From contig JAKCPI010015732.1 of NCBI GenBank assembly GCA_023213315.1, positions 62,001 to 126,000 of the forward strand: 64,000 nt of DNA, written 5' to 3'. Each line of letters begins with the position of its first letter. Position 1 is the stretch's first letter. The notes under the pieces are model-generated. The model searched no databases. It saw nothing but the letters and a program-made list of their open reading frames with translations, and was not told where the DNA came from. Positions 9,276 to 19,201 of the stretch are shown in pieces. This DNA is from Euborellia annulipes. Its lineage: Eukaryota; Arthropoda; Insecta; Dermaptera; Anisolabididae. The position numbers and the translations under genes are program-made.

Positions 9276-10270
9276 GGGTGCGTACACACCTGCGCTCTGC
9301 TCCGCTCGCGAGCACCATGTTCGTTAGATGTGTACGGGTTTTGAGATGCTCGCGAGCTGCTCGAGAGTCGCTCGCGAGCTGCTCGCCGCGATCCATCTCT
9401 TGTCGGCTTTTTCGACAAACCCTTTGATGGTTCGCGGCTCAGATTTGGACGGCGCGCTGCGGTGCCGCGAGCGGCTCGCGAGCAAAATATAAAATAGACC
9501 TACTTTTAGCCTTTATAAGTCTTCTCTAAATCATTATTTAAATATTTTTTTTTAATATTATCATCTTCTATGTCTCTCAGAGACCAGGGAGGTTAATTAT
9601 ATGTATATTATTTCCTTAAAATATAGGCCTATGATGATTTTATATAGTATTTTTTAAGTAAATTTTAATATCAGTTTTCAATAAATGAAGAATTAATCAA
9701 ATATTTTCAAAGGATCAGGTTTAATAAAAAAAAAAATTATATAAAATATAAATTGATATTAAAATTTATTATTTTTATATTAAATAGACTTGACAAATAA
9801 TCTCTGACATTCGAGTAAAATTCTTATATTGACCGCTTATTTGTTGCGACCTCAAGTCCATCACAATTTCACTACCATTCTGTTTTTTAAATAGATTAGT
9901 ACACCACCAACGTCGATGTCTCCTTTTCTTTTTTGACAAACTTGCCATTAGCAAAAAAGCACCACTCATAACCGAAACGGCAAGAGCGTTTTCTCTATCT
10001 CGCCTCAGAGACATTATTATCTACACCAAATAATAATTAGTTTAAATGTTTTTTATTAGTAATTAGGCGCGCTCAGCAACACAATCTATTTGCGATTAAT
10101 AATTTAAATAATTAATGATAAAAATTCCAAATTAATTAAAATGTTCGTGGCTTTTCTTTGGATCGCGGCAGGTTCGTCAAAATGAATAATTTCAATGAAA
10201 ATGGAACGAGCAACGAACACGAGCCGCGAACTGCTCGCGAGCGGAGCAGAGCGCAGGTGTGTACGCACCC
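9276..10270 (-). mobile_element. Non-autonomous PIF/Harbinger element, 995 bp
   Basis: Inverted ends gggtgcgtacacacctgcgc...ctccgctcgcgagca and their complement bound the element. It is flanked by TTA on both sides (9273-9275 and 10271-10273), the 3-bp TSD typical of PIF/Harbinger. The subterminal regions are strikingly GC-rich and repeat ctcgcgagc or close variants several times (about 9305-9480 and 10228-10245), possible transposase binding sites. The minus strand codes for a transposase N-terminus (9775-10014), but the DDE catalytic part is missing, so it would depend on another copy. Confidence 0.85.
9775..10014 (-). pseudogene. PIF/Harbinger transposase, N-terminal fragment
   Basis: An 80-codon frame opens with MSLRRDRENALAVSVMSGAF. 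It continues with the basic, aromatic block KKKRRHRRWWCTNLFKKQ and ends GQYKNFTRMSEIICQ. Harbinger transposases of animals typically begin with such an RRRRWWVRP-like block, followed by an F-x-N-F-x-RMS segment before the DDE core. The rest of the protein (about 300 residues) is absent, so this is the relic of a transposase exon in a deleted element. It is terminated by TAA within AT-rich filler. The identification rests on motif recognition. Confidence 0.72.
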
Positions 10271-10352
10271 TTAAATTCCAATATATCGGCGGAAACTAAA
10301 TATATGTCGACACGTAAAATCTGGTGCGACAGTCACACCAGATTTTTTTTTT

Positions 10353-10930
10353 TGAGATGTTAACACAAATAAACAATATTAAATTTATTATTTTACATTT
10401 AAAATAAGGCAATTTACTTGGTATATCAAAAATAAAGACAAAGCGAAATGAGTTTCTCAATTTATTTTCATTCCCCCCCCCCTGTGTCGGATGAGTGAGT
10501 GTTCCAGCAAATCAGAAATCCTCCCCCCCCTCTCCACCCCCTCACACACATCTCTCTCTCTCTCTTTCTCTTTTAGATGGGATTTGTCTAAATTGTAAAA
10601 ACAATCCGTAAGTGAGGAGGCAAAGAAGAATGGGTTTTTAATTCTATTTTAAGGATTGAAATTAATTGAAAGCTTAAAAATGAGTGAGCGGGGATGACTG
10701 AGAGAAAATATACTTGTTGAATCACCTGGAATTGATATTAAGATTATTACCAGCCGCGTGTCACGCCTTTGGTGGGCCTCTAACCAGAGGGAATTTGTCT
10801 CAACTCTTAATAAGGTTAAGAGACCTCGTTTTAGACGATTAATAATTAAGATAACCTATTTCTTCACTTATTTTAAAATAAATATCACTGTATTTGTTAG
10901 GATAATATTGAAGCACACTTTACTCTTGTA
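10353..10930. other. No gene supported; C- and CT-rich tracts
   Basis: Contains C runs (about 10473-10482 and 10523-10530) and a CT run (about 10553-10570). The open frame beginning at 10758 (98 codons) has no family features and runs into repeat DNA, so it was not accepted. Confidence 0.5.
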
Positions 10931-11026
10931 TTTTTTTTTTAACCCTTTTCGGCTACAGAGGCCATTTAGAGGTGATAAATTTATTTTTTTCTTTTTGGAA
11001 ACACATAGTATCGATGGCTACCGGGA
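10931..11026 (-). repeat. SINE-5S 3' end
   Basis: In complement it reads cccggtagccatcg...cctctaaatggcctctgtagccgaaaagggttaaaaa, the 3' end of SINE-5S. The 5S-like head is missing. It is fused directly to a SINE-A copy at 11027. Confidence 0.7.
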
Positions 11027-11393
11027 GGGAAGTTACATTATTTCCTATCTCTAACTTCTCCTCCTGCGTTCATTTCTAGCTAATGAACTAGTCCTTCCTT
11101 ATTTCTGGTTCCCGGTTTCTTATATCCAACCTCTTCTATGCTAGGGAGGATGTCCTAGTTCGAGAAGGAACTCCCTCAGCGCCTACTCTTTTGGGAAGAA
11201 TGCATCTGCCCTCTCCTCGTAGAGTTGCCTGAGGGCTATTGTGGTGAGATCCAATAATCCAATCCAGTGCTTGATTGAGGATTTGTTTACATTAAATAAA
11301 TATTTTATTTAATGAAAAAATCTTGCAAGCCCGGATTTGAACGCGGGTATTCTTTGTAGAAGCCGACATCCTAGCCCACTACACCAGCGAGCC
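11027..11393 (-). mobile_element. SINE-A including tRNA-like head
   Basis: Minus orientation. The tRNA-like head is at the right (complement of cactacaccagcgagcc). B box region gtattctttg/gaacgcggg is diverged. The 3' end is replaced by the SINE-5S fragment, leaving ggaagttacattatttcc at the join. Confidence 0.8.
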
Positions 11394-11979
11394 ACTAAGA
11401 GGAGAGGTTGAACTCCACTGGTCCACCGGAGGCAGGCGACGCAGCTAGTACTAATTAATTTCATGAAACATGTATACTTAAATAAAAAAATCTGATATGC
11501 TATTAGTCAAACCTGATATGTTTTTGTGAATAATATCTCTTTTGTAGTAGCGAGAGAGAAAAGAGAGAGAGGAGATTGCATCATCTCCATCTCTCATCAT
11601 CTCTCTATACATATATATATATATATATATAACATAAATAAACGTATAAATAAATCCGGGGTATTCGACAATTCATTTTTAATGCGACAACATGGATGAT
11701 GAATGCTCTTCTCCCTCTCTCTGTACCTGGGAACAATCACTAAAGCTTACAAATAATAAATCCCCCCCCCCCCCCTAATACGCTTTTGTGTTTTGTGAAC
11801 CGATTTGAGGAATGGAATAATGATTTGCTCTAAAATTCTCTCCCCCACCCCCCGAATTTCTCTAACAAACAACTCTATTGCATAATAATTGCATATGTAA
11901 TCGCCATTAAAGCGATGCGCCAACAATCAGAATCCTTTTTGCTTTTACTAAAGTGATAGAACGTTGTGTATTTATTTAA
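11394..11979. other. No gene seen; TA microsatellite and C run
   Basis: Holds GA-rich and (TA)n DNA (about 11570-11632), a run of 14 C at about 11763-11776 and AT-rich spacer. No coding frame was supported. Confidence 0.5.
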
Positions 11980-11989
11980 CTAGCCGTTT

Positions 11990-13007
11990 GGTGTAGTTGG
12001 TAGCGTGCTGGATTTATATACCAAGGGTCGCGGGTTCGAATCCCAGGGAGTCTGATGATTTTATTTAAGACATACAGTTATTTAAGACCAACAGTTTTAA
12101 ATAAAAATGTCTGAACACCAAATGTGAGGCCTAATTAAGAGTATTGTTCAATGGTATAGGACAAACATTCGCAGCAGTTAGAGGGGAAGATAGAATAGGT
12201 AGATTTGTTTTTGGAAAATTTGGTAGATTTAGTAGTCCTAGTTTGATGATTAGAGATTTAGGGTGGGCTAGTTTATTAGAAAGGAGGGAGTGGGCAAAAT
12301 TGAGGGTAATGTTTAAGGCGTATCAAGATATTAGGAGTTGGGAGCAGATAACAAGTAGATTTCGCGAACCAAATTATTATATTAGGGTTGATCATAGGAG
12401 GAAAATTCAGAAGCCAAGATTCTTGAAGAATGTAGGTTTGCATTCGTTTGTAGGATCTGAAATTGATTTGTCTGTCAATACTTGGGATTATAGCCAGTCC
12501 TCTGCCCCCTATGATTAAATCTATAATAAATTTTGTCAAGTCCTAATGTGTTGTTGTGTGAAATTCTTTATTTAGTTCTTGATCGCAGAGAATAGTTGAG
12601 GTAGAGAGGTCATAGCATCCTTGTTAAGGTTTTGGCCAGGTTTTCCTTAACAGCTTAAGGCGAATGTCGGGATGGCTAATGCGACGTTTACTCCTGGTCT
12701 CGTGGCTTGAGTGAATTTTTTTTTTTTTTCATTTCTTTCGATGGAAATGCATGAACATGTTGATTGTTAATGGGCATGCATTTCTATTTTTTTTCCTTTT
12801 GTTTTGTTGTAATTGTTTTTGTATTTAAATTTGTATTGTGTTTGTTGGACATAGCCACCGAGGACTTACCTCTAAGCGGGTCGTAATAAATTATATTATT
12901 ATATATATAAGTTTATATGGCCTAAGTTGCCGAAAGGACTTTGTGAATGTGTGGTGTCTGTGTGTGTGAGACTAAAAAGTGTGTGTATAAAAATAAAAAA
13001 TAAAAAG
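11990..13007 (+). mobile_element. SINE-B split by a LINE remnant
   Basis: The SINE-B head (ggtgtagttggtagcgtgct; B box gggttcgaatccc) occupies 11990 to about 12124. Its 3' part (tatggcctaagttgccgaaa, tgtgaatgtg, A-rich tail) resumes at about 12914-13007. The composite is flanked by ctagccgttt at 11980-11989 and 13008-13017. A SINE-B therefore inserted first and a LINE entered it later. Confidence 0.82.
12125..12913 (+). pseudogene. 5'-truncated LINE inside SINE-B, reverse transcriptase C-terminus
   Basis: The frame at 12144-12518 (124 codons) contains SLMIRDLGWASLLERREWAK followed by LRVMFKAYQDI. This fits the region after the RT domain of many non-LTR elements (L-G-W-x-x-L-x-x-R-R, then a yK motif), before the closing S-F-x-x-R-x-I-x-x-W-N-x-L-P motif. 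That motif is only vaguely visible near HSFVGSEIDLSVNTWD. A 3' untranslated stretch of about 390 bases follows, ending cttacctctaagcgggtcg then an AT tail. No upstream domains remain. Confidence 0.65.
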
Positions 13008-13128
13008 CTAGCCGTTTCGCCGGGTTTCGTCTCCCTGTACCCCCTCAGCTGGCCCGTCTATGGTCGGCTAACTGGAGTGGATTTTGAAAAAATTCCTCGA
13101 GCTTCCCCATTTGGGGATTAGGTGAATC

Positions 13129-13896
13129 CAGTGGCGTACCGAGGGGGGGGGCGAGGGGGCGGTCCGCCCCAGGCACCGAGCCGGCATAGGCCCCCATATA
13201 TTTATAAAAAAAAATTTAATGAAAATTTCCCTTTGAGAGGCCCCGGGGCCCTCAGGGCTCAAGTAAAAATGGAAAAATTTAGATAAAAAAAAGAAAATTT
13301 AAGGAAAATTTCCCTTTGAGAGGCCCCGGGGCCTTCAGGGCTCAAGTAAAAACAAAATTTAATGAAAATTTCCCTTTGAGAGGCCCCGGGGCCCTCAGGG
13401 CTCAAGTAAAAATGGGAAAATTTAGATGAAAAAAAGAAAATTTAATGAAAATTTCTCTTTGAGAGGCCCCGGGGCCCTTAGGGCTCAAGTAAAAATGGAA
13501 AAATTTAGATGAAAAAAAAGAAAATTTAATGAAAATTTCTCTTTGAGAGGCCCCGGGGCCCTTAGGGCTCAAGTAAAAACAAAATTTAATGAAAATTTCC
13601 CTTTGTGAGGCTCCGGGGCCCTCAGGGCTCAAGTAAAAACAAAATTTAATGAAAATTTCTCTTTGAGAGGCCCCGGGGCCCTCAGGGCTCAAGTAAAAAC
13701 AAAATTTAATCAAAATTTCCCTTTGAGAGGCCCCGGGGCCCTTGGGGATCAGGGATATACGGTATTTTAAAAATATTTTTGTGTATGGAGGAGAAGGATA
13801 TTTAAAGATGAGCAGCCCCCCCCAAAAAAAAAATTCAATATAAGGCCCCCACTTCTAGTGCCGCCCCAGGCCCCCAACTGCCTCGGTACGCCTCTG
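13129..13896. mobile_element. hAT-type MITE, 768 bp, with internal minisatellite
   Basis: Ends cagtggcgtaccgagg and (inverted) cctcggtacgcctctg. Flanked by an exact 8-bp TSD ggtgaatc at 13121-13128 and 13897-13904. Next to the ends are GC-rich stretches with ccgccccaggc on both sides. The interior is a tandem array (13205-13745). No transposase. Confidence 0.88.
13205..13745. repeat. Minisatellite of eight 60-61 or 83-84 bp units
   Basis: The core gagaggccccggggcc appears eight times, near 13236, 13320, 13381, 13464, 13547, 13608, 13668 and 13728 (one copy reads gtgaggctccgg). Spacing alternates between about 60 and about 83 bases. The long form adds a 23-base block (tggaaaaatttagatgaaaa). 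Each core is a perfect palindrome ggccccggggcc. The 60-base unit equals 20 codons, which makes an artificial repetitive open frame on the minus strand (13402-13713). Confidence 0.9.
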
Positions 13897-14092
13897 GGTG
13901 AATCAAGTATTTTCCTGAACAGGTTCCTGAAGACAGTGATGAGATTTATTTTTTTTACCTAAATTTATATAAAAATAAAGATTATTTCGATTTAAAATAT
14001 AAAAAAAAAAGAAATCGAAATACACTAATTTAAATATACCAGTAAAATTACAAAAAATAAATGGAATTAATAGAAATATATAAAAAAAAGAA

Positions 14093-14205
14093 CAGAACTT
14101 TCTCTTACCTTCTGTAATCGAAAGTTGTGTGTTCTGTGCTTTTCATACCAGATTTTTTTGTGTCAAGTTATATTTATTTCCACCGATATATATTATTTAA
14201 GGTAA
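14093..14205 (-). repeat. MITE-D hairpin-end fragment
   Basis: Complement reads gacacaaaaaaatctggt...cagaacacacaactttcgatt...ggtaagagaaag, i.e. the 3' hairpin of MITE-D in minus orientation. Confidence 0.7.
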
Positions 14206-14284
14206 GCTTGGTTTAAGTGATCATTTTAACATGGGTTGCCATAATCAATAAGTTAGACAAATTTCAAAAAAGGCTCTTGATCTA

Positions 14285-14623
14285 AGGGAGTTGCTGTGAC
14301 ATACCGTCCTGTGGAAGGGACGTAAAGAAGGTTCCCTATCAGTGATGTATTCCTCGAAAGGAGTCGGTGCTGAGGGAGTTCCTCCTTAAAGTAGGACATC
14401 TCCCTAGCATAGAAGAGGTTACATAAAAGGAATCTGGTTGAACAAAAAATAAGGATTTTAGTTAACTAGTTTGAAACGAACGAAGGAAGAGGCGTTAGAG
14501 ATAAGAAATAATGTAACTTAACGGGGTGCCGGTAGATGGCTACAGTCAGAGAAGATGTGTGTCTTCGTGCACGAAAGCAAACGGGGATCCCAATAGGAAT
14601 TTCAAATAATAATAATAATAATC
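14285..14623 (+). mobile_element. SINE-A 3' part
   Basis: From gggagttgctgtgacatacc to the tail ggaatttcaaataataataa. Contains ggtgccggtagatggctac but has lost the ggccggttgggtttgagg segment. Confidence 0.8.
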
Positions 14624-14631
14624 TATTGCTG

Positions 14632-14830
14632 AGAGGTAGAGCTCCTAATGCCAAAGGTTGAGGCTTCGCATAATTTGCATATCAATCATTTTTTTTATAA
14701 TATTTTAACTGGAGATGACCTAGATGAGGGACCGAAACGTCAGCTGTGAAATAAAATCTTGTTTTTCTTTTGTCTCCATTACCAAGCTTACAGCCAACAT
14801 ATTTTTCTTCAAAATTTAATTATAAACTTA
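14632..14830 (+). repeat. SINE-G-like: decayed tRNA-like head plus ccgaaacgtc tail
   Basis: gctgagaggtagagctccta and aggttgaggcttcgc vaguely resemble tRNA A and B boxes. Then 14709-14741 reads ctggagatgacc...gggaccgaaacgtc and aaataaaatcttg. The arrangement resembles 27895-28178 on the other strand. Low confidence in the head. Confidence 0.4.
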
Positions 14831-15254
14831 AAGGCAAGATTAAATAAAAAAGAAAAAAAAAAAAAGAAATTTTCCAATAAATAAATCTCTTTGACTTTTC
14901 GACACCTCAGAGAGGAATAAAAAAAAAAAAAGAAAGTTGTGTATCGAAACGGATTCTCTTCTTCTTCTTTTAGACTTCCTCTTACTGTTGTTGGGAAAGA
15001 GAAAGAAAGAGAGCTTAATCGAGTAGAGTGCCTTCTTTTCTTTTTTTAATATAAAAAAAAAAAAACTTGCAGAATTGCATCCTTCCAGTTCCAGCTATCA
15101 TCGCTAGGGGGCCTATTAAATAAAAGGGGAAACTATCGTTCAATGACAATCGCTCTCCTATGGGAAATCATTATTCCCCTTTCGTTGTGAATAGATGGTA
15201 GAGGAGAAATATAATCTGATGGATTAGAACGTGGAGCAGACTTAAGTGTCCGTC
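14831..15254. other. No gene seen
   Basis: AT-rich DNA with A runs (about 14848-14867, 15052-15064) and a GA-rich patch. Nothing recognisable as a gene or known repeat of this window. Confidence 0.5.
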
Positions 15255-15628
15255 ACACCAGATTTTTACTTTCTTTTACCTATATAAATATGTATATAGA
15301 GAAATGTCAAAAATTCGATGTAGAGATTTTGATGGATATACATGTTTTGAGGTCCGCTGTGTCCAAAAAAGTGGTTTTCGTAACATGGTTTGTATTGTCT
15401 GTGAACAAAATATCTCAAGAACGAAAAGAGCTAGGAGGATTAAATTTCATATTCTTTAGTTAGTCACCCTACTTGGACATAACATGAAGGTTTTGAACAA
15501 AATCGGCCAAAAAGTACTAATACTTTACAAATGTACTATTTCAGTTTTTTTTTTTTTTTTTTTTCGATTTTTTTGAAATTCGCTCTAACGATTTTGATTA
15601 AAATTCATAAATCAATTATATTTTAGGT
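15255..15628 (+). mobile_element. MITE-D, 5' part
   Basis: Begins ttactttcttttacc, with gtcaaaaattcgatgtagag, ccaaaaaagtggttttcg and gaacaaaatatctcaaga. It stops at atcaattatattttagg where a SINE-A head begins. The upstream bases gtcacaccagattttt match the element's far hairpin. Confidence 0.8.
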
Positions 15629-15629
15629 G

Positions 15630-16590
15630 GGCTAGTGGGCTGAGGTGTCGGCTTCCACAAAGAAGAATCCTGTTCGAACTCTGGGCGTGCGGGATTTTTT
15701 CATTAAATAAAAGTATTTATTTAAATTTGATGAAGCTCAGGAACCTTCTATACAATTTCCAAGGGAAAATTTCCACAGGACGGGATGTCACAGCAACTCC
15801 TCTCCTCGTAGAGTTGCCTCTGGGCTATTGTGGTGAGATCCAATATTCTAATCCAGTGCCTGCTTGAGAATTTGTTGACATTAAATATCCCAAGAGGATT
15901 CGGACCAGTAGGTTCAATTAAAGTCAAAAAGTTTTCTAAAACAAAAGTTTATTTGATCCCAGACAATGTTTCGTCCACTTGCTGTAGGACTTCTTCAGTG
16001 ATTGGAGTCATAGAGAGCCATATAGTATAAAATTATCAAACAGTAGGGCCTTAACAACATATACATAGACTTTACTTTTCTAACTTCTTACTAAGACATT
16101 GTCTGGGGTCAAATAAAGTTTTGTTTTAGAAAACTTTTTGACTTTAATTGAACCTACTGGTCCGAATCCTCTTGGGATATTTAATGTAAACAAATTCTCA
16201 AGCAGGCACTGGATTAGAATATTGGATCTCACCACAATAGCCCAGAGGCAACTCTACGAGGAGAGGGAGTTGCTGTGACATCCCGCCCTGTGGAAGATAC
16301 GTAAAGAATATTCCCTCTAAGTGATGCATTCTTCGAAAGGGACCCTCCTTAAACTAGGACATCCTCCCTAGCATAGAAGAGGTTGGATAAAAGGAACCGG
16401 GTGGAACCAGTAGTTATAGTAGTACTAACTAGAAACGAAAGCAGGAGAGGGAGTTAGAGATAGAAAATAATGTAACTTCACGGGGTGCCGGTAGATAGCT
16501 ACGGCAAGAGGCCGGTTGGGTTTGAGGTGTGTGTCTTCGTGCACTTAAGCACCTCGGGTAAATAAACAGGGATCCCGATAATGTTCACTA
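15630..16590. mobile_element. Three-part SINE-A cluster with a fold-back centre
   Basis: A plus-oriented SINE-A head (15630-15720; gggctgaggtgtcggcttcc, B box gttcgaactct) is followed by a minus piece (15771-15884), an unrelated inverted element (15882-16182) and a plus piece (16183-16590) ending in the 3' tail gatcccgataatg(...)ataataat. The same head/minus/plus order recurs at 63350-64000. Confidence 0.8.
15771..16293. repeat. Inverted repeat with about 200-bp arms
   Basis: 15771-15970 is mirrored by 16096-16293. The outer half of each arm is SINE-A sequence and the inner half is unrelated (cccaagaggattcggaccag, gtcaaaaagttttctaaaac, agacaatgtttcg/ttgtctgggg). The symmetry extends without a break across the SINE/non-SINE border, so one event copied both. 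The spacer is about 125 bases. Confidence 0.85.
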
Positions 16591-16621
16591 TAATAATAAT
16601 TATTATTATTTTTTATATACT

Positions 16622-17077
16622 CTTTAAAATGTATATTCTCATTTTGTTCTTGAAATCTTTTGAAGTACACTTTACTCTACTTTTTTACACTTTTACACTT
16701 TTTTCTCATTCCACTCACACTCCACACACATTCACACAGTCTTTTCGGCACTCCGGCCATATAAGACTTTTACGATATCCGTTATTAATAAATATACATA
16801 TATGGGGGTCCAGGCATTCTTATTTAAGCCATTTGGTATCCAATTGGCTTAAATAAAATCATCGGACTGCCTGGGGTCCGAACCCGCGACGTTTGGTATA
16901 TGAGGTTAGCACGCTAACCTCTACGCCATCCCGAGGGCCTTTACTCTACTTTTTTTTACTTTTTCTTACCTCTATGTATATGTTAATATATATAGAGAGA
17001 GAAAGTATTGGATTCATGTCAAAAATTCGATGTCGAGATTTTGATGAATGTGCGGCTAGTCACACCAGATTTTTATT
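16622..17077 (+). repeat. Rearranged MITE-D pieces with SINE-B between
   Basis: 16622-16685 matches the MITE-D interior (ctctttaaaatgtatattct). 16940-17077 matches its 5' end joined directly to its 3' end (aattcgatgtcgagattttg... gtcacaccagatttt), an internal deletion of about 550 bp. SINE-B lies between. Confidence 0.7.
16686..16939 (-). mobile_element. SINE-B, full length
   Basis: Minus orientation; head at right (complement of ggttagcgtgctaacctc), 3' hairpin and (TG)-rich tail at left. Flanked by tttactctacttttt at 16671-16685 and 16940-16954. Confidence 0.88.
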
Positions 17078-17387
17078 TATCTAATGGCATTTATTGCATT
17101 ATAACAATTCAGACGATCAGATAGACCACGTAATAATGATTTAATGAGTACTAGTAATTACCGAGGCAGCCGCTAGATGTCTGCTGCCCTTTGAATCGAC
17201 GTAATTAAATAAGGGCGAGGCCTTTGTCCCTTGGCCTCCTGACCCCTGAAGAGCATGGAGGGTTAATGTCCTCCCTAAACGCCGCCCCCCCCTCCCACCT
17301 CCACCCTTCATATAACAAAATATCATTGCAAGTGTTAATGATCTATTATTTATTAATCTTGAATTGAGTTTTGTCTAGACTTTTTTT
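17078..17387. other. No gene seen; C-rich patch
   Basis: Includes a purine/pyrimidine-biased segment with cgccgcccccccctcccacc at about 17280-17299. The 61-codon minus frame here has no family features. Confidence 0.5.
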
Positions 17388-18015
17388 TTTTTAACACTCA
17401 CACTTTTTTCCCATTCACACTCATATTTTCACACACATAAACACGGTCTTCTCGGCAACTCAGGCCATATAAGACTTTTAACGATAATAGTATTTTTATA
17501 ATATATAGGCTATATTTGGGATCCAGGCAGAGGTGTAACTATTCGTACATTGACTGGCACCCCCCCCCCCGCAGGAACAAGAATGACACCCGCTCCAGGA
17601 GGGGGCGTATATAGAAATTTTTCGGGGGGGGGGGTCGATTTTTTTGCGTAACCAAATTTTTACCTTTTTTTGTAATATACGAATTTTTAAGTGGAAATAT
17701 TTTTTTTTCTCTCATGGAAATCATTTTACCTTTTTTTTTTTTTTTTTAGGGACACGAAATTTTTTCCGCCGTGCGAAATAAAAGCGGAACCTAAGTGTTC
17801 CGTGACGCGTAAAATTTTAACGCCCGGGTCTCTGCCTCCCCCCCCCCCCGCATTGCGAGGTCTGTGGGGGTGTTGTTAACGCCCCTGGTTCCAGGCATTC
17901 TTATTTAAGCCATCTAAGGTATCCTAATAGCTTAAATAAAATCATAGGACTCCCGAACCCGCGACCCTTGGTATAGATGGCAAGGACGCTACCAACTACA
18001 CCAAGCCTGAGGGCG
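17388..18015 (-). mobile_element. SINE-B split by a hAT-type MITE
   Basis: The 3' part (complement with ggcctgagttgccgagaaga) is at 17388-17527 and the head (complement of ttggtgtag...; gggttcgggag) at 17888-18015. The break is caused by the 17528-17887 insertion. Confidence 0.82.
17528..17887. mobile_element. hAT-type MITE, 360 bp, with long C and G runs
   Basis: Ends cagaggtgtaacta and (inverted) gttaacgcccctg. Flanked by gatccagg / gttccagg (17520-17527, 17888-17895; 7 of 8 bases). The interior has an 11-base C run, a 10-base G run and a second C run (about 17839-17849). No transposase. Confidence 0.8.
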
Positions 18016-18059
18016 TGTCTTAACATATGAAAAGTTAAAGCCCGTTAATTAAATTAATA

Positions 18060-18115
18060 ATTAACTAAATAAGAATGGGGGATTAAATGGACTTTAATGC
18101 AGAAAATACCTTTAA
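18060..18115 (+). repeat. SINE-C 3' end, decayed
   Basis: gggggattaaatggactttaat-gcagaaaatacctttaata resembles the SINE-C hairpin and tail with substitutions in the stem. Confidence 0.4.
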
Positions 18116-18195
18116 TAAAAATCACTATTTCATTAAGATCCGTATTCCGCTATATAGTGAACATTTTGTTAATAATTATTTATTAAAAATATAAA

Positions 18196-18246
18196 TACTG
18201 TACAACGTTTAGGCTAATTATTCTGCAGTCGAACCGTTGTACAGTA
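18196..18246. repeat. Short hairpin
   Basis: tactgtacaacg is mirrored by cgttgtacagta with a 27-base loop: a perfect 12-bp stem. Function unknown. Confidence 0.6.
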
Positions 18247-18362
18247 CTTTAATCCATAATTAATACAAAATGTGGTCTATAATTAAAAACTCCCATAATA
18301 ATTTTAAAAAATACATTTTTCTACTATTAATTGTTCTGTACTCTCAACTCTCAACTTTTTTT

Positions 18363-18590
18363 TACCCTTTTCGGCTACTGAGGCCATTTAGGGATTTGAA
18401 TCTATTACCTGAATTTTAAATAGAAGTTATCGATAGCTTCTGAGGAACGTTCCACACGCTGATTGCACGGGATCACCAATCCGGCCATTTTGGTTGTGTT
18501 CATATTTATGATACGAGCCCCTAATTCAAAGCAAGAACTCTACCAAGTCTTTGAAGTCGAACCCGGGATCTCCAGTCTTGTATTTTTGTA
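18363..18590 (-). repeat. SINE-5S, truncated, next to a tRNA-like fragment
   Basis: In complement 18490-18363 reads ggattggtgatcccgtgcaatcagcgtgtgg and later ccctaaatggcctcagtagccgaaaaggg then A-tail, matching SINE-5S from its C box to its end. Upstream (18590-18491, complement) lies gggttcgacttcaaag with ggtagagttcttgc, tRNA-like words in the wrong order for a tRNA. Confidence 0.65.
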
Positions 18591-18917
18591 TGACTAATTA
18601 TTTCAATCAGCGTTCTTTCCTCTTCGTTTTTAATTGATATTTTACTTTTATCATCGCCAATAGAAATAATAAATTCATTCCAATTTTCTCCCACTCTCTT
18701 ATCGACATTTTCAATTCAAATGAAATATCTACAAACATTCATATAAAATAGACTTTTTGATTATTAAATACGTATTAATTAAAAGGGCAAAGAGAGAGAG
18801 CAGGGAGGGCTAATAAATTATTGCATTGGGGTTTTATAGAGCAAAAGTAAAAAAAAAAGGGTGTGGAAGGGGAGGAAGAGGGAGGGGGGGGGGGCAATCA
18901 AACATTGATTTCTAATT

Positions 18918-18956
<39 letters not shown>

Positions 18957-19201
18957 AGAATTAGAGAAAGATTTATTTTCAATTCAATGATTCCAAAGAG
19001 AAAAAGAAATTCATTTATATTTAATTTCATTCATTAGTAATTATTAATTATTTAAAAAAAAAAAGAAGGAAACGAAGTTGTCAAACTTTCCCTGGTTTAT
19101 TATTCAAGCAAAAAGTCATTGTTTTTGTTTCCTGTTGTTATATCTTGATAACTGATTTAAATATGAATTATAGAGATCATATAAATCTATACTATCTATT
19201 G
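18591..19201. other. No gene seen; TC microsatellite
   Basis: AT-rich spacer with a TC run at about 18920-18955 and a G run at about 18884-18893. The 70-codon minus frame merely reads through the microsatellite. Confidence 0.5.

Larger units (their letters stand above)
8757..10352 (+). mobile_element. MITE-D copy split by a Harbinger element
   Basis: The left part (8757-9275) starts ttactttctcttatc, then attggattcatgtcag, caaaatatctcaagaa and gaaatggttgccatggtaac. The right part (10271-10352) continues exactly with ttccaatatatcgg...gtcgacac and ends in the ctggtgcgac/gtcacaccag hairpin. The split gives the exact position of the nested insertion. Confidence 0.85.

Noticed and set aside
10758..11054. 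98-codon plus frame
   Set aside because: No family features; runs into SINE-5S and SINE-A sequence.
12276..12539. 87-codon minus frame opposite the LINE remnant
   Set aside because: Shadow of the plus-strand reverse-transcriptase remnant.
13402..13713. 103-codon repetitive open frame (20-residue repeats)
   Set aside because: It is the minus-strand reading of a 60-base minisatellite inside a MITE; other unit lengths break it and no protein features appear.
13205..13745. CRISPR-like array
   Set aside because: Spacers are not unique; units are tandem copies of one sequence in a eukaryotic MITE.
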